64,000 bases of DNA from Pseudazoarcus sp963975885 (GCA_963975885.1 CAXBIS010000001.1:1-64000); one strand, 5' to 3'. Numbered from the stretch's first letter, positions 53,636-62,807 are shown. Notes: generated from the sequence alone by a model not told the origin. Made by a program: numbers and translations.

Positions 53636-54085
53636 ATGCGTTTTCTGCCACCGCCCGTCGTCGCCCTGTTGGTCGGTCTGCTGATGTTTGCGGCCGACCG
53701 TGTTTTTCCGATCGCCCGTGTCGAGTGGTCGGCGATGATGCCGCTCGCGGGGGTTCTGGCGGCGGGTGCACTGGCGGTGATGGTCTTCGCCGTGATCGAG
53801 CTGACGCGCGTGCGCACCACGGTCAATCCGACACGGCCCGAGCGTACGACGACGCTGGTGACGCGGGGCGTGTTCGCCTTCTCGCGCAATCCGATCTATC
53901 TGGGTGACGTGCTGCTGCTCGCGGCGTGGGCGCTGTGGCTGGGCAGCTTCGCCGCCGCGCCATGGGTGTTGCTGTTCGTCGCGTGGATCGACCGTGTGCA
54001 GATTCCGGCCGAGGAAGCGGCGCTGCGTGTGCGCTTCGGTGACGCGTTCGAAGCCTATCGGCGCCGCGTGCGGCGGTGGATCTGA
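53636..54085 (+). CDS. Isoprenylcysteine-methyltransferase-like (ICMT/PEMT) membrane protein
   Basis: 149 residues with four hydrophobic segments. Cofactor region LVTRGVFAFSRNPIYLGDVLLLAAWALWLGS (RNP-x-Y-x-G motif) and IPAEEAALRVRFGDAFEAYRRRVRRWI (E-E-x-x-L-x-x-x-FG-x-x-Y-x-x-Y/R-x-x-V-x-RW), the hallmark of bacterial ICMT-like proteins. SAM-dependent methylation of a lipid or small molecule is possible; the substrate is unknown. Starts 47 nt after amt with no strong ribosome site. Confidence 0.87.
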   Translation: MRFLPPPVVALLVGLLMFAADRVFPIARVEWSAMMPLAGVLAAGALAVMVFAVIELTRVRTTVNPTRPERTTTLVTRGVFAFSRNPIYLGDVLLLAAWALWLGSFAAAPWVLLFVAWIDRVQIPAEEAALRVRFGDAFEAYRRRVRRWI

Positions 54086-54091
54086 TGCGTC

Positions 54092-54475
54092 TCAGGCGGT
54101 GGATGGCCGATCCGGCTCTTCATAGCAAGCCGGCGTGAAGCGCGGCGTGCACACGGCAAGGAACAGCAGTTCACCGTCGGTACCGGCGGTGATGCGTTGC
54201 AGCGTGTCGGGCGGGATCAACACCACGTCGCCGGGGCCGACCTCCTCGCACAAGCGGTCGCTGTCGCCGACCTCGACCCGTCCGCGACCAGACAGGATCA
54301 CGTAGCGCTCGGTGACCCCGGCCAGCCGGTGCCAGCGCGTCGCCACACCCGCCTCGACGCGCACGCGCGCGATCGACGCAGCCCCGTCCTCGCTGCGGTT
54401 CCACCACTCGGTGATGTGACAGCCCTCGCGAAAGAAATACTCGTCGCCCTCGTCGTGCGCGATCTGCGCATCCAT
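54092..54475 (-). CDS. Cupin-domain protein
   Basis: 127 residues, single cupin: FFREGCHITEWWNRSEDGAASIARVRVEAGVATRWHRLAGVTERYVILSGRGRVEVG (metal ligands H, E in the first motif) and EEVGPGDVVLIPPDTLQRITAGTDGELLFLAVCTPRF. The second-motif His is replaced (LQRI), so metal binding may be altered. ATG overlaps the stop of the DUF924 gene by one base, so coupled. Function unknown. Confidence 0.83.
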   Translation of the reverse strand: MDAQIAHDEGDEYFFREGCHITEWWNRSEDGAASIARVRVEAGVATRWHRLAGVTERYVILSGRGRVEVGDSDRLCEEVGPGDVVLIPPDTLQRITAGTDGELLFLAVCTPRFTPACYEEPDRPSTA

Positions 54476-55029
54476 CAGAAACTCGAACCGGGCTGGGCGA
54501 GGAAGACCGCCTCTTCGGCGGTGGTCTCGCGCCCGAGGATGTGGTTGCGGTGCGGATAACGACCGAACAGGTCGATGATGGCCTTGTGGGCGTGGGCGAA
54601 CTTGAGGTTGTCCTCGAGGCCGGGCTGGTCGAACAGGCGCACCGCGATCTGGTGGATCGCGCGTGACTCGCTGTGCATGTAGGGCATGTACAGGAAGGCG
54701 CGTTCGGCGCCGGTGAGACCTTCGTCGGCGCCGATGCGCACGGCCTCCTGCGCCAGTGCCAGCGCGATGCCGTCGGTGGCGAAGGCCTGCGGAGCGTCGC
54801 GGTGGATGTGCCGCGGGAACTGGTCGAGCACGATGATCTCGGCCAGGCGCCCGTGCGGGCTCTCCCGCCACTCGTAGAGTTCGCAGCGGCTCGCGGCGAC
54901 CAGCGTGGTGCCGAAGCGTTCGTGGATGTGGCGGTCGATGTTCTCGTCCTTGCGCCACCAGTCCTTCGGTGCGAGCGTTTCGAACCAGTATTGCAGGATG
55001 TCGGTCGGGGCGGTCGTTCGGATGTGCAT
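54475..55029 (-). CDS. DUF924-family protein
   Basis: 184 residues with the family blocks ILQYWFETLAPKDWWRKDENIDRHIHERFG, EIIVLDQFPRHIHRDAPQAFATD, FLYMPYMHSES, FAHAHKAIIDLFGRYPHRNHILGRETTAEEAVFL. An all-helical TPR-like fold is expected. Often found near redox or stress genes; no known activity. Divergent from the thioredoxin gene 65 nt away. The start at 55029 (MHIRTTAPTDIL) is favoured over one 17 codons earlier that lacks family similarity. Confidence 0.9.
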   Translation of the reverse strand: MHIRTTAPTDILQYWFETLAPKDWWRKDENIDRHIHERFGTTLVAASRCELYEWRESPHGRLAEIIVLDQFPRHIHRDAPQAFATDGIALALAQEAVRIGADEGLTGAERAFLYMPYMHSESRAIHQIAVRLFDQPGLEDNLKFAHAHKAIIDLFGRYPHRNHILGRETTAEEAVFLAQPGSSF

Positions 55030-55094
55030 GATAGGGTTACGGCCGATGTGGAAGAATCTATTCTTGGTTTTGTCCAGCACTCAAGGAGGCGCCC

Positions 55095-55466
55095 ATGGCC
55101 ACCCGTGAAATTACCGCCGAGAACTTCAATACCATCGTCGAGGCCGGCGGCATCGTGCTGCTCGATTTCTGGGCCGAATGGTGCGCGCCGTGCCGCAGCT
55201 TCGCGCCGACCTTCGAGGCCGCCTCTGAAGCTCATCCCGACATCGTCTTCGGCAAGATCGACACCGAGGCGCAGCGCGAACTGGCGGGTGCCTTCCAGGT
55301 ACGTTCGATTCCGACGATCGCCGCTATCCGCGACGGCGTGATGGTCTTCCGCCAGTCCGGCGTGCTGCCCGCGAGCGCGCTCGAGCGCATCGTCGCCGGC
55401 GTGCGCGAACTCGACATGGAGAAGGTACGCGCGGAAGTCGAAGCGGACAAGCAGAGCGATGCGTGA
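55095..55466 (+). CDS. Thioredoxin-family protein
   Basis: 123 residues, cytoplasmic thioredoxin with active site W29-C30-A-P-C33 and cis-proline in VRSIPTIAAIRDGV. A charged C-terminal extension of about 17 residues (DMEKVRAEVEADKQSDA) goes beyond E. coli TrxA. The stop overlaps the GTG start of the methyltransferase by 4 nt, so the two are coupled. AAGGAGGC precedes the ATG. Confidence 0.92.
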   Translation: MATREITAENFNTIVEAGGIVLLDFWAEWCAPCRSFAPTFEAASEAHPDIVFGKIDTEAQRELAGAFQVRSIPTIAAIRDGVMVFRQSGVLPASALERIVAGVRELDMEKVRAEVEADKQSDA

Positions 55467-56140
55467 CTGCAGCCTCGCCCGCGTGCCCGTTGTGTGCGGG
55501 CGTTGACGGCCGCCCGATCGCTTGCGACGGGCGGCTTTATTTTCGCTGTCCCGAATGCGCCTTGGTCTACCTCCACCCGGAGCAGCGGATTGCGCTGGCA
55601 GACGAGAAGGCGCAGTACGCGCTTCACGAGAACGACCCCGCCGACGGACGCTACCGGGCTTTTCTCTCGCGCAGCCTCGACGAGGTGTGCGAGCGCGTTC
55701 AGCTACCCGCCCGTGGCCTGGATTTCGGCTGCGGGCCGGGGCCGGCACTGGTGACGATGGCGCGCGAGGCCGGCTACGCGATGGACGCCTATGATCCGAT
55801 TTACGCGCCCGACGCGTGCGTGTTCGATCGCCGCTACGATTTCATTACCTGCACCGAGGTCGCCGAGCACCTGTTTGCGCCCGGCGTCGAGCTGGATCGC
55901 CTGTGGTCGCTGCTCGAACCGGGCGGCGTGCTGGTCGTGCAGAGCGCCCGCGTGCTCGACGACGAGCGCTTTCGCAGCTGGCACTATCGCCGTGATCTTA
56001 CGCATGTCGTATTCTTCGCCGACGAGACGTTCGCCTGGCTTGCGTCCCGCTGGGGTGCGCAGCTTTGCTTGCCGCGTCGTGACGTGGCGGTGCTGGTCAG
56101 GCCGGGCGCGAAAGCGCATTTTCAGGGAGGAGACCGATGA
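55463..56140 (+). CDS. Zinc-ribbon class I SAM methyltransferase
   Basis: 225 residues. An N-terminal zinc ribbon (ACPLCAG ... FRCPECALVYLHP, four cysteines) precedes a Methyltransf_23-type domain: ARGLDFGCGPGPALVTMAREAGY (motif I), FITCTEVAEHLFAPGVELDRLWSLLEPGGVLVVQS, and THVVFFADETFAWLASRWG. Same architecture as small methyltransferases linked to sugar or tRNA modification. Starts with GTG in a GTGA overlap with the thioredoxin stop, ends in an ATGA overlap with the cupin gene. Confidence 0.87.
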   Translation: MTAASPACPLCAGVDGRPIACDGRLYFRCPECALVYLHPEQRIALADEKAQYALHENDPADGRYRAFLSRSLDEVCERVQLPARGLDFGCGPGPALVTMAREAGYAMDAYDPIYAPDACVFDRRYDFITCTEVAEHLFAPGVELDRLWSLLEPGGVLVVQSARVLDDERFRSWHYRRDLTHVVFFADETFAWLASRWGAQLCLPRRDVAVLVRPGAKAHFQGGDR

Positions 56141-56568
56141 AGTTCGCATGCACGCTGTTCGCGCTCGCCGCGCTGGCAGCCAGTAACGTCTGGGCGGACG
56201 GGGCGGCGCAGCTCGAAGCGCCGAAGATCGAGGCCGAGGTGCTCACGCGCACCACGCAGAGCTGGGACGGCTCCGAGCTGCCGACCTATCCGCGCGCGCA
56301 ACCGGAGATTGCGATCATGCGTTATCGCATTCCGGCCGGCGCGGCGCTACCGATGCACAAGCATCCGGTGATCAATGCCGGGGTCCTGCTCTCCGGTCAG
56401 TTGACCGTGGTATCGGAAGCGGGCGACACCTTGCACATGAAGGCCGGCGACACCATCGTCGAACTGGTCAACAAATGGCATTACGGCCGCAACGACGGCG
56501 ACACCATGGCGGAGATCGTCGTGTTCTACGCGGGTATCGGCGGCCTGCCAGTGGTCGAAAAGAAATAG
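56137..56568 (+). CDS. Exported cupin-domain protein
   Basis: 143 residues with a signal peptide (FACTLFALAALAASNVWA, cleavage about residue 20). Cupin: IMRYRIPAGAALPMHKHPVINAGVLLSGQLTVVSEAG (His-x-His and later Glu replaced by a small residue) and MKAGDTIVELVNKWHYGRN (second His). Last gene of the trx-methyltransferase-cupin set; periplasmic, in contrast to the two upstream cytoplasmic products. Substrate unknown. Confidence 0.83.
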   Translation: MKFACTLFALAALAASNVWADGAAQLEAPKIEAEVLTRTTQSWDGSELPTYPRAQPEIAIMRYRIPAGAALPMHKHPVINAGVLLSGQLTVVSEAGDTLHMKAGDTIVELVNKWHYGRNDGDTMAEIVVFYAGIGGLPVVEKK

Positions 56569-56614
56569 TCCGGCGGCTCCCGGCTGACCAGGACATCACG
56601 AAGGAAGTGGAATC

Positions 56615-57196
56615 ATGCAACGACGCGTTTTCATCGCGACGGCCGCCACTGCGGTCGCCGTCGCGCCGTTCATCACGCCTGCCGGAGCCGTCGCACCGCG
56701 CCCGGGGCCGGTGCTGCTCACCGTCAGCGGCGCCATCGCCAACGGCAATCGCGGGCCGCGCAATGCACTCGATCAACTCATGCACAAGCACGGCATCGCG
56801 TTCGGGCGCGCCCATGCCTTCGACCACACGGCGCTGGCGACCCTGCCGGCGGTGAGCATCGAACCCCAGGTCGAGTACGACGGACAGCCGCATCGGCTGA
56901 CCGGACCGCTGCTCACCACGGTGCTCAAGGCGGCCGGTGTCGCGCTTCATGACGCCGAACTGACGCTGCGCGCACTCGATGGGTACGGTGCCCGGCTCAG
57001 CCTGGACGAGGCACGCGAGCAGCGTTTCATCATCGCCACACACCTCGATGGCGCGCCGCTCGCGCTCGGCGGTGTCGGGCCGCTGTGGGCCGTATACGAC
57101 CCGGGCGGCTTTCCGGGCATGATGGACCGGCCGCTTGCCGAACGTTTCGCCAACTGCCCCTGGGGGCTGTATCACATCGAGGTTGCGCCGGTCTGA
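56615..57196 (+). CDS. Exported molybdopterin-binding oxidoreductase-like protein (SUOX-fold, small)
   Basis: 193 residues with a Tat-like signal (RRVFIATAATAVAVAPFITPAGA). The body follows the sulfite-oxidase-like Moco domain: LLTVSGAIANGN, FDHTALATLPAVSIEPQVEYDGQPHRLTGPLLTTVLKAAGV, LTLRALDGYGARLSLDEA, FIIATHLDGAPLALGGVGPLWAVYDPGGFP. No obvious Moco cysteine ligand is present, so it may bind no metal. Such proteins sit near cyclic-di-GMP genes in other bacteria; here a GGDEF-EAL gene is 3 kb away. Confidence 0.75.
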   Translation: MQRRVFIATAATAVAVAPFITPAGAVAPRPGPVLLTVSGAIANGNRGPRNALDQLMHKHGIAFGRAHAFDHTALATLPAVSIEPQVEYDGQPHRLTGPLLTTVLKAAGVALHDAELTLRALDGYGARLSLDEAREQRFIIATHLDGAPLALGGVGPLWAVYDPGGFPGMMDRPLAERFANCPWGLYHIEVAPV

Positions 57197-57221
57197 GGCG
57201 CTTGCGCCGGGGCACCGCGGT

Positions 57222-58448
57222 TCAGGCGGCACTCGGTCTTGGCTCGGGTGTCACCGGTGCCTCGCGGATGGGCAGGTTCACCAGCGCCGCAGCCGCCGCC
57301 AGCCCCATGTCGGCGTACCACATCCACGTGAAGTCGCCCTGCAGCGTGACCGCCAGCCCGCCCAGCCACGCGCCCAGAAAGCCGCCGATCTGGTGTGACA
57401 GCAGCGTCAGCCCGAACAGCGTGCCCATGTGACGCACACCGAAGAGCTTGCCGACGATGGCCGCGGTCGGCGGCACCGTGGCCAGCCAGGTGAAGCCCAG
57501 TCCGGCCGCGAACAGGTAGAAGGTCATCGGGGTCTGCGGCGCCATCAGGTACAGCCCGATGAGCGCTGCCCGCGAGGCGTACATCCAGGCCAATACGTAC
57601 TTGCTGCGGTAGCGCGACACGCAGGCACCCGCGTACAGGCTGCCGGCGATGTTGGCCAGACCGATGATGGCCAGCGACCAGCTCGCCACGCTTGGCGGCA
57701 GTCCGCACAGGTCAACCTCGGTGGGCAGGTGGGTGACCAGGAAGGCGATGTGAAAGCCACAGGTGAAGAAGCCCAGATGCAGCAGCAGATAGCTGCGATC
57801 GCGCATCGCGCCACCGAGTGCCGCCATCACGCCGTTGTCCGGGTGCGCCTCGGAAGGCGTCTCGGGCTGTCGCGGCACGCGGGTGAGGCGCCGCACCAGC
57901 GGCAGCGCGGCCAGCGTCATGACCGCCATCGCCCACAGCGAGCCCATCCAGCCGACGCTCTGGATCAGCTTCTGCAGCAGCGGCGCGAACACGAACTGGC
58001 CGAAGGAGCCACCGGCGTTGATCACCCCCGAGGCGGTGCCGCGTGCGGCGGCCGGCATGCGTTGTGCGGCCGCGCCGATGAGCACCGAGAAGCTGCCCGC
58101 GCCCGAGCCGATGGCCGTGACCAGCCCGAGCGAGAACACCAGCCCCCAGGTCGAATCCATGAACGGGGTGAGCGCCGCCCCGGTCGCCAGCAGCACCAGC
58201 GAGGCGACCAGCACCGGGCCCGGCCCCCAGCGGTCGGCCGCCGCGCCCGCGAACGGCTGGATCGCCCCCCAGGTGAACTGCGCTACGGCCAGCGCCAGGC
58301 TGATGCTCGCGATGCCGAGCCCGGTGGCGGTGTTGATCGGGCCGACGTACAGGCCCAGTGACTGGCGCGTGCCCATGGTCACCATCAGGATGCCGGCGGC
58401 AGCCAGCGTCACGGCGAGGATGTCGGGTCGGGCGATGGAGCGGAACAT
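57222..58448 (-). CDS. MFS transporter (oxalate/formate-like or monocarboxylate type)
   Basis: 408 residues, 12 predicted segments: MVTMGTRQSLGLYVGPINTATGLGIASISLALAVAQFTWGAIQPFAGAAADRWGPGPVL (residues about 22-80, motif A-like ADRWGP) and LLHLGFFTCGFHIAFLVTHLPTEVDLCGLPPSVASWSLAIIGLANIAGS. This is the arrangement of YbfB/OFA-like MFS carriers of unknown substrates. Convergent with the gene ending at 57196. Confidence 0.88.
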   Translation of the reverse strand: MFRSIARPDILAVTLAAAGILMVTMGTRQSLGLYVGPINTATGLGIASISLALAVAQFTWGAIQPFAGAAADRWGPGPVLVASLVLLATGAALTPFMDSTWGLVFSLGLVTAIGSGAGSFSVLIGAAAQRMPAAARGTASGVINAGGSFGQFVFAPLLQKLIQSVGWMGSLWAMAVMTLAALPLVRRLTRVPRQPETPSEAHPDNGVMAALGGAMRDRSYLLLHLGFFTCGFHIAFLVTHLPTEVDLCGLPPSVASWSLAIIGLANIAGSLYAGACVSRYRSKYVLAWMYASRAALIGLYLMAPQTPMTFYLFAAGLGFTWLATVPPTAAIVGKLFGVRHMGTLFGLTLLSHQIGGFLGAWLGGLAVTLQGDFTWMWYADMGLAAAAALVNLPIREAPVTPEPRPSAA

Positions 58449-58536
58449 CGAAGGTCTCCGGACCGGGCGAAAACCCCATCGTCGCCGCAGCCGGCACGCG
58501 ATGGCTGAAAATTCCTGTGGGCCGGGTGTGGCGGCT

Positions 58537-59577
58537 TCAGCCCAGCGTCACGCGCGCTTCGCCCGCGCTCATGCGGCCGATGACCCAGCCCTCGTTGCCC
58601 TGGGTCTCGCGGATCGCGGCCAGCACCGCATCCTCGGCTGCCGCCTCGCAGGCGATCAGCAGGCCGCCGCTGGTCTGCGGGTCGGTGACCAGCGTGTGCA
58701 GCCACGGCGGCGCGTCGGCCGGCAGCACGACGGACGCGCCGTAGCTCGCCCAGTTGCGGCCGGACGCGCCAGTGGCCACGCCGTCCTTCGCCAGTGCGAG
58801 GGCAGTGTCGATGAAGGGCAGGCGGTGCGCGTCGAGTTCGGCCGCCACGCTCGAGCCGCGGCACATTTCCAGCAGGTGGCCGGCCAGCCCGAAGCCGGTG
58901 ACGTCGGTCATCGCGTGCACGCCGTCCATCTTCGCCAGACGCGTGCCGACGCGGTTGAGCGTGGTCGTCCAGCGCAGCATTTCGGCGTAGTCGGCGTCCG
59001 ACAGCCGCGCCTTCTTGAGCCCGGCCGAGAGCACGCCGATGCCCAGCGGCTTGGTCAGGATCAGCACGTCGCCGGCGCGCGCGCCAGCATTGGTCTTGAC
59101 CTCCGCTGGGTCGACCAGGCCGAGTCCGATCAGCCCGTAGATGGGTTCGAGCACGTCGATCGAATGGCCCCCGGCGAGCGGAATGCCGGCGTCGCGACAC
59201 ACGGCGGCGCCGCCTTCGAGGATGCGTCCGATGACTTCCGGCGGCAGCTTGTCGATGGGCATGCCGAGCACCGCCAGCGCCATGATCGGCTGCGCGCCCA
59301 TGGCGTAGACGTCGGACAGCGCATTGGTCGCGGCGATGCGCCCGAAGTCGTAGGGATTGTCGACGATCGGCGTGAAGAAATCGGTGGTCGCGACGATGGC
59401 CTGGTGCTCGTTGATGCGGTACACGGCCGCGTCGTCGGCATGCTCGGTGCCCACCAGCAGTTCCGGCGGGACGATGCCGGGTGGAATCGCGCCGAGCATT
59501 TGCGTGAGCAGCGCCGGCGCGATCTTGCAGCCGCAGCCGCCGCCATGGGAGAACTGGGTGAGTCGGATGTCGTCCAT
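58537..59577 (-). CDS. selD: Selenide, water dikinase
   Basis: 346 residues. Makes selenophosphate from selenide and ATP for selenocysteine tRNA and selenouridine tRNA synthesis. The catalytic pair is Cys15 and Lys18 in SHGGGCGCKIAP (matching E. coli Cys17/Lys20), so this is a Cys form, not a selenocysteine form. ATP and Mg sites are in EHADDAAVYRI, TTDFFTPIVDNPYDFGRIAATNALSDVYAMGA and TDVTGFGLAGHLLEM, with TDPQTSGGLLIA near the end. No selA, selB or mnmH (selU) is seen next to it. Gene stands 88 nt from the MFS gene on the same strand. Confidence 0.97.
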   Translation of the reverse strand: MDDIRLTQFSHGGGCGCKIAPALLTQMLGAIPPGIVPPELLVGTEHADDAAVYRINEHQAIVATTDFFTPIVDNPYDFGRIAATNALSDVYAMGAQPIMALAVLGMPIDKLPPEVIGRILEGGAAVCRDAGIPLAGGHSIDVLEPIYGLIGLGLVDPAEVKTNAGARAGDVLILTKPLGIGVLSAGLKKARLSDADYAEMLRWTTTLNRVGTRLAKMDGVHAMTDVTGFGLAGHLLEMCRGSSVAAELDAHRLPFIDTALALAKDGVATGASGRNWASYGASVVLPADAPPWLHTLVTDPQTSGGLLIACEAAAEDAVLAAIRETQGNEGWVIGRMSAGEARVTLG

Positions 59578-59655
59578 CGTGGGCTTCCGGAATGCGTGTT
59601 GCCCGCGGAGCGGGAGAAGCCGCGATGCTAGCGTGCCGGCCCGGCCGACGCCAAC

Positions 59656-61494
59656 TCAGTGCAGGCCGAGATGGCTGGCCGCGAACTCGTGGGCCGAGAC
59701 CTCGCGGCCGAACAGCCAGCCTTCGGCGCCGTTGCAGCCGGCGGCAACGAGGTGGCCGAACTGATCCTCGGTCTCGACACCCTCGGCGACCACCTTGAGG
59801 CCGAAGGCCGCGGCCAGCGCGACGATGGCGCGCACCACGGCGTCGTCGGCGGTGTCCAGCGGGAGTTGGTGGACGAATGCGCTGTCGATCTTGACGCGTG
59901 CGATTGGCAATTCGCGCATGCGCCCCAGTGACGACCAGCCGGAGCCGAAATCGTCCAGCGACAGCGTCACGCCGAGCGCTGCCAGCGCGAACAGTGTTGC
60001 GCGTGCCTGATCGCACACGGCGAGCAAGGCGCTCTCGGAAATCTCCAGTTCCAGGCGCTCCGGTGCGATGCCGTGGCGTTTCAGGCAGTGTCCGACCTGT
60101 TCGGCGAAGTCGGGTGCGCGCAACTGCCGCGCCGACAGGTTCACGGCGAGCGTGAAGCCGGGAGTGTCGCGGATCCACGCAGCGGCGTCGCGGCAGGCCT
60201 GTTCGAGCACCCAGGCACCGATCTCGCCCATCAAATCGCTCTGTTCGGCCACTGGGATGAGGCGCCGTGGTGGGATATCTCCCAGCTCGGGGCTGGTCCA
60301 GCGAAGCAAGGCCTCGGCCCCGCAAACTCGCCGCGTGGCCGCATCGACCCTGGGCTGGTAGCACAGCCGGAACTGGTCGGTGGCCAGTGCGTGGCGTAGC
60401 CCGGTCTCGATCGTGACGCGCTCACGCGCGAGTGTCGCCAGCTCGCGCGAGAAGAAGCAGCAGATGCCGCGGCCGGATGTCTTCGCGGCATACACCGCGG
60501 TATCGGCTGCGCGCAACAGATCGTCGGTGTCGCGTCCGTCTTCCGGATAGAGCGCGATGCCGATGCTTACGCCGATCGTCAACGTGTGATTGTCGACGGC
60601 GTAGGGTTCGGACAAACGGTCGATGATGTGGTGGGCGATGCGCTCGGCGCCACCGGCGTCGCAATGCTCGGCCAGCGCGACGAACTCGTCGCCGCCCAAA
60701 CGGCATACCGTGTCCCGATCCCGGACCGCCGCACGCAGGCGTGCGCCGACGATCGCGAGCAGTCGGTCGCCGGTTTCGTGTCCGAGACTGTCGTTGATCT
60801 CCTTGAAACGGTCCAGGTCGCAGAACAGCACCGCGAACCCGAGGTTTGTGCGCCGCGCGGTCGTGATCGCCGCATCGAGGCCGTCGTTGAACACGCGGCG
60901 ATTGGGCAGACCGGTGAGGTCGTCCAGATGCGCACGTGCGCTCAACTGGTATTCGGCCGCCGCGATGCGGCGACGCAATCCACCGGTGAGCATCAGGGCC
61001 AGTGCGAAGGCCAATGCGGCTACGAGCAGCAGTGTTGCGGCGTAGCGCGCGAGCCGGGATGTCATCGCGCCTGAATCGGCGACCATGCGCAATTCGCCGA
61101 GCACGATGCCCTCGTGTGCGATCGGTGTGGCGAGCCGGAAATCGAACAGTCCGCCGTTGTTCGTCGCCGCCTCGTCGATTGCATGGCGTGCGAGCAGCCG
61201 TGGCGTGCTGCCACGCGCGCTGTCGTAGCGGTACAGTTCGGCCGCACCGACGACAGGCTGGCCGGAGAGCGCGTCCAGTCGCAGCTGTGCCTGCTCCGCG
61301 TCGGCAAAGATCAGCGCGTCGAGCATGCCGTCGGTGACCACCCGCGCCTGGGTTTGCAGCGACGCGAGTACGTCGCGCCGCGCATCCAGGTATTCAAGCA
61401 GGACCAGCGCCGCCATCGCGATGCCCAAGGCAAGCCCCGCCACCAGCAACTGCAGGCGGCGACTGGCGTGCGGGATTGCGTGCGGACGCATCAC
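59656..61494 (-). CDS. Membrane-bound GGDEF-EAL cyclic-di-GMP enzyme
   Basis: 612 residues. N-terminal membrane segment (LLVAGLALGIAMAALVLLEYL), periplasmic sensor about 36-145, second membrane segment (YAATLLLVAALAFALALMLTGG, about 147-168). GGDEF domain about 185-345 with intact GGDEF at 267-271. EAL domain about 360-610 with EAL at 394-396, NLSARQL, EISES, DDFGSGWSSL, KIDSAFV and AEGVE: all phosphodiesterase metal and base residues are present. Both activities are possible. The sensor resembles CHASE8-type domains. Ligand unknown. Confidence 0.92.
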   Translation of the reverse strand: MMRPHAIPHASRRLQLLVAGLALGIAMAALVLLEYLDARRDVLASLQTQARVVTDGMLDALIFADAEQAQLRLDALSGQPVVGAAELYRYDSARGSTPRLLARHAIDEAATNNGGLFDFRLATPIAHEGIVLGELRMVADSGAMTSRLARYAATLLLVAALAFALALMLTGGLRRRIAAAEYQLSARAHLDDLTGLPNRRVFNDGLDAAITTARRTNLGFAVLFCDLDRFKEINDSLGHETGDRLLAIVGARLRAAVRDRDTVCRLGGDEFVALAEHCDAGGAERIAHHIIDRLSEPYAVDNHTLTIGVSIGIALYPEDGRDTDDLLRAADTAVYAAKTSGRGICCFFSRELATLARERVTIETGLRHALATDQFRLCYQPRVDAATRRVCGAEALLRWTSPELGDIPPRRLIPVAEQSDLMGEIGAWVLEQACRDAAAWIRDTPGFTLAVNLSARQLRAPDFAEQVGHCLKRHGIAPERLELEISESALLAVCDQARATLFALAALGVTLSLDDFGSGWSSLGRMRELPIARVKIDSAFVHQLPLDTADDAVVRAIVALAAAFGLKVVAEGVETEDQFGHLVAAGCNGAEGWLFGREVSAHEFAASHLGLH

Positions 61495-61744
61495 GTCACG
61501 CTGGTCGTGCTCTTGTGCCGGCTCGGATGTGCACGGCGTGTCGCGGGAGCAGATGGGTGCGGGTCGGGTGCCGGGTGGTGCATTCGCTCACCTCCGTCCG
61601 GGGCGCGCTGCCATGCGGCGCGACTTCCCGATTCTAGAAGACAATCAGCGGACTCTGATAGATGGGGTTTTCCGCAGCCCGTCGCGGGATGCGTCCTCGC
61701 GTGCTTGCGCCGATAATCCGGGTTTGCGGGAACAGGGGAATTCG

Positions 61745-62326
61745 ATGCGAAGCATTTGCGTGTATTGCGGTTCGGCTCCCGGACGACGGCCCGAGTATGC
61801 CGCGACCGCGCGCGCCTTCGGTGCTGCGTTGGCGCGGCGCGGACTGGGTCTGGTCTACGGGGGCGCCTCGGTCGGACTGATGGGCGCGGTGGCCGATGCG
61901 GCGATCGCCGCCGGTGGCGAGGTCGTGGGCGTGATTCCCGAGTCGCTGATGAAGAAGGAGCTGGCCCACCCGAACGTCACCGAGCTGATCGTCACGCGCT
62001 CGATGCACGAGCGCAAGATGGTCATGGCCGACCGCGCGGACGGCTTTGTCGCGCTGCCCGGCGGCATCGGCACCTTCGAGGAACTGTTCGAGATCTGGAC
62101 CTGGGCGCAACTGGGGTTCCACCGCAAGCCCTGCGGCGTGCTCAACGTCGCCGGCTACTACGATGGCCTGCTCGGCTTTCTCGATCACGCGCGCGACGAG
62201 GGCCTGCTCGCACCCAGCGTGCGCGACGTGCTGCAGGTGGCCGATGACCCCGATGCGCTGCTCGATCGCTTCGCCACGTGGCAGCCGCCCGACGTGGACC
62301 GCTGGCTCGGGCGCGGCGAAGTGTGA
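61745..62326 (+). CDS. LOG-family nucleoside 5'-monophosphate phosphoribohydrolase
   Basis: 193 residues. Family motifs VYCGSAPGRRPEY at the start, MHERK at 87-91 and PGGIGTFEE at 105-113, the signature once taken for lysine decarboxylase. Members cleave AMP-type nucleotides or cytokinin ribotides to the free base and ribose 5-phosphate. Start at 61745; the upstream open frame lacks conservation. GGGGAA lies before the ATG. Confidence 0.93.
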   Translation: MRSICVYCGSAPGRRPEYAATARAFGAALARRGLGLVYGGASVGLMGAVADAAIAAGGEVVGVIPESLMKKELAHPNVTELIVTRSMHERKMVMADRADGFVALPGGIGTFEELFEIWTWAQLGFHRKPCGVLNVAGYYDGLLGFLDHARDEGLLAPSVRDVLQVADDPDALLDRFATWQPPDVDRWLGRGEV

Positions 62327-62339
62327 GGCCCGCCGCGGA

Positions 62340-62807
62340 TCAGGCGTCCTCGAGGTCGAGCGAGGTGTCGAACTTGTTGCGGAAGCGGGAGATCATGGTG
62401 CGGAACTTGCGCAGGTTGTCGTCCGCGTACAGTACTGCGTCGCAGAAGCGGTCATAGGCATCCATGTCCGGCACCACCACGATCAGCACGAAATCCACCT
62501 CGCCCGTGACCTGGTAGCACTGCTTGACCTCGCGCGCGGTCTGCACGCGGCGCAGGAAGGCCGCGTACAGATCCTTGCGGTCACGTTCCATCTGCACCTC
62601 GACCACCACATGCAGCGGTTGCCCGAGCCTCTCCGGCGCGAGCAACGCCACCCGACGCGCGATCACGCCCTCTTCGGTCAGTCGCTTGACCCGCTTCAGG
62701 CATGCCGGCGGAGACAGGCCGACCTCCTCGGCGAGCGCGAGGTTGGTCAGGCTGCAGTCACGTTGCAGGGTCGCGAGGATGCGGCGGTCGATGCGGTCAA
62801 GGTGCAT
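62340..62807 (-). CDS. Lrp/AsnC-family transcriptional regulator
   Basis: 155 residues. Winged-helix at about 3-60 (LDRIDRRILATLQRDCSLTNLALAEEVGLSPPACLKRVKRLTEEGVI), then the RAM/AsnC ligand domain (AREVKQCYQVTGEVDFVLIVVVPDMDAYDRFCDAVLYADDNLRKFRTMISRFRNKF). Divergent from the Gate-domain gene, with a palindrome between them, so local control of that transporter by an amino acid is likely. Start at 62807 with GGGGAG; 11 extra residues upstream are not family-like. Confidence 0.92.
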   Translation of the reverse strand: MHLDRIDRRILATLQRDCSLTNLALAEEVGLSPPACLKRVKRLTEEGVIARRVALLAPERLGQPLHVVVEVQMERDRKDLYAAFLRRVQTAREVKQCYQVTGEVDFVLIVVVPDMDAYDRFCDAVLYADDNLRKFRTMISRFRNKFDTSLDLEDA

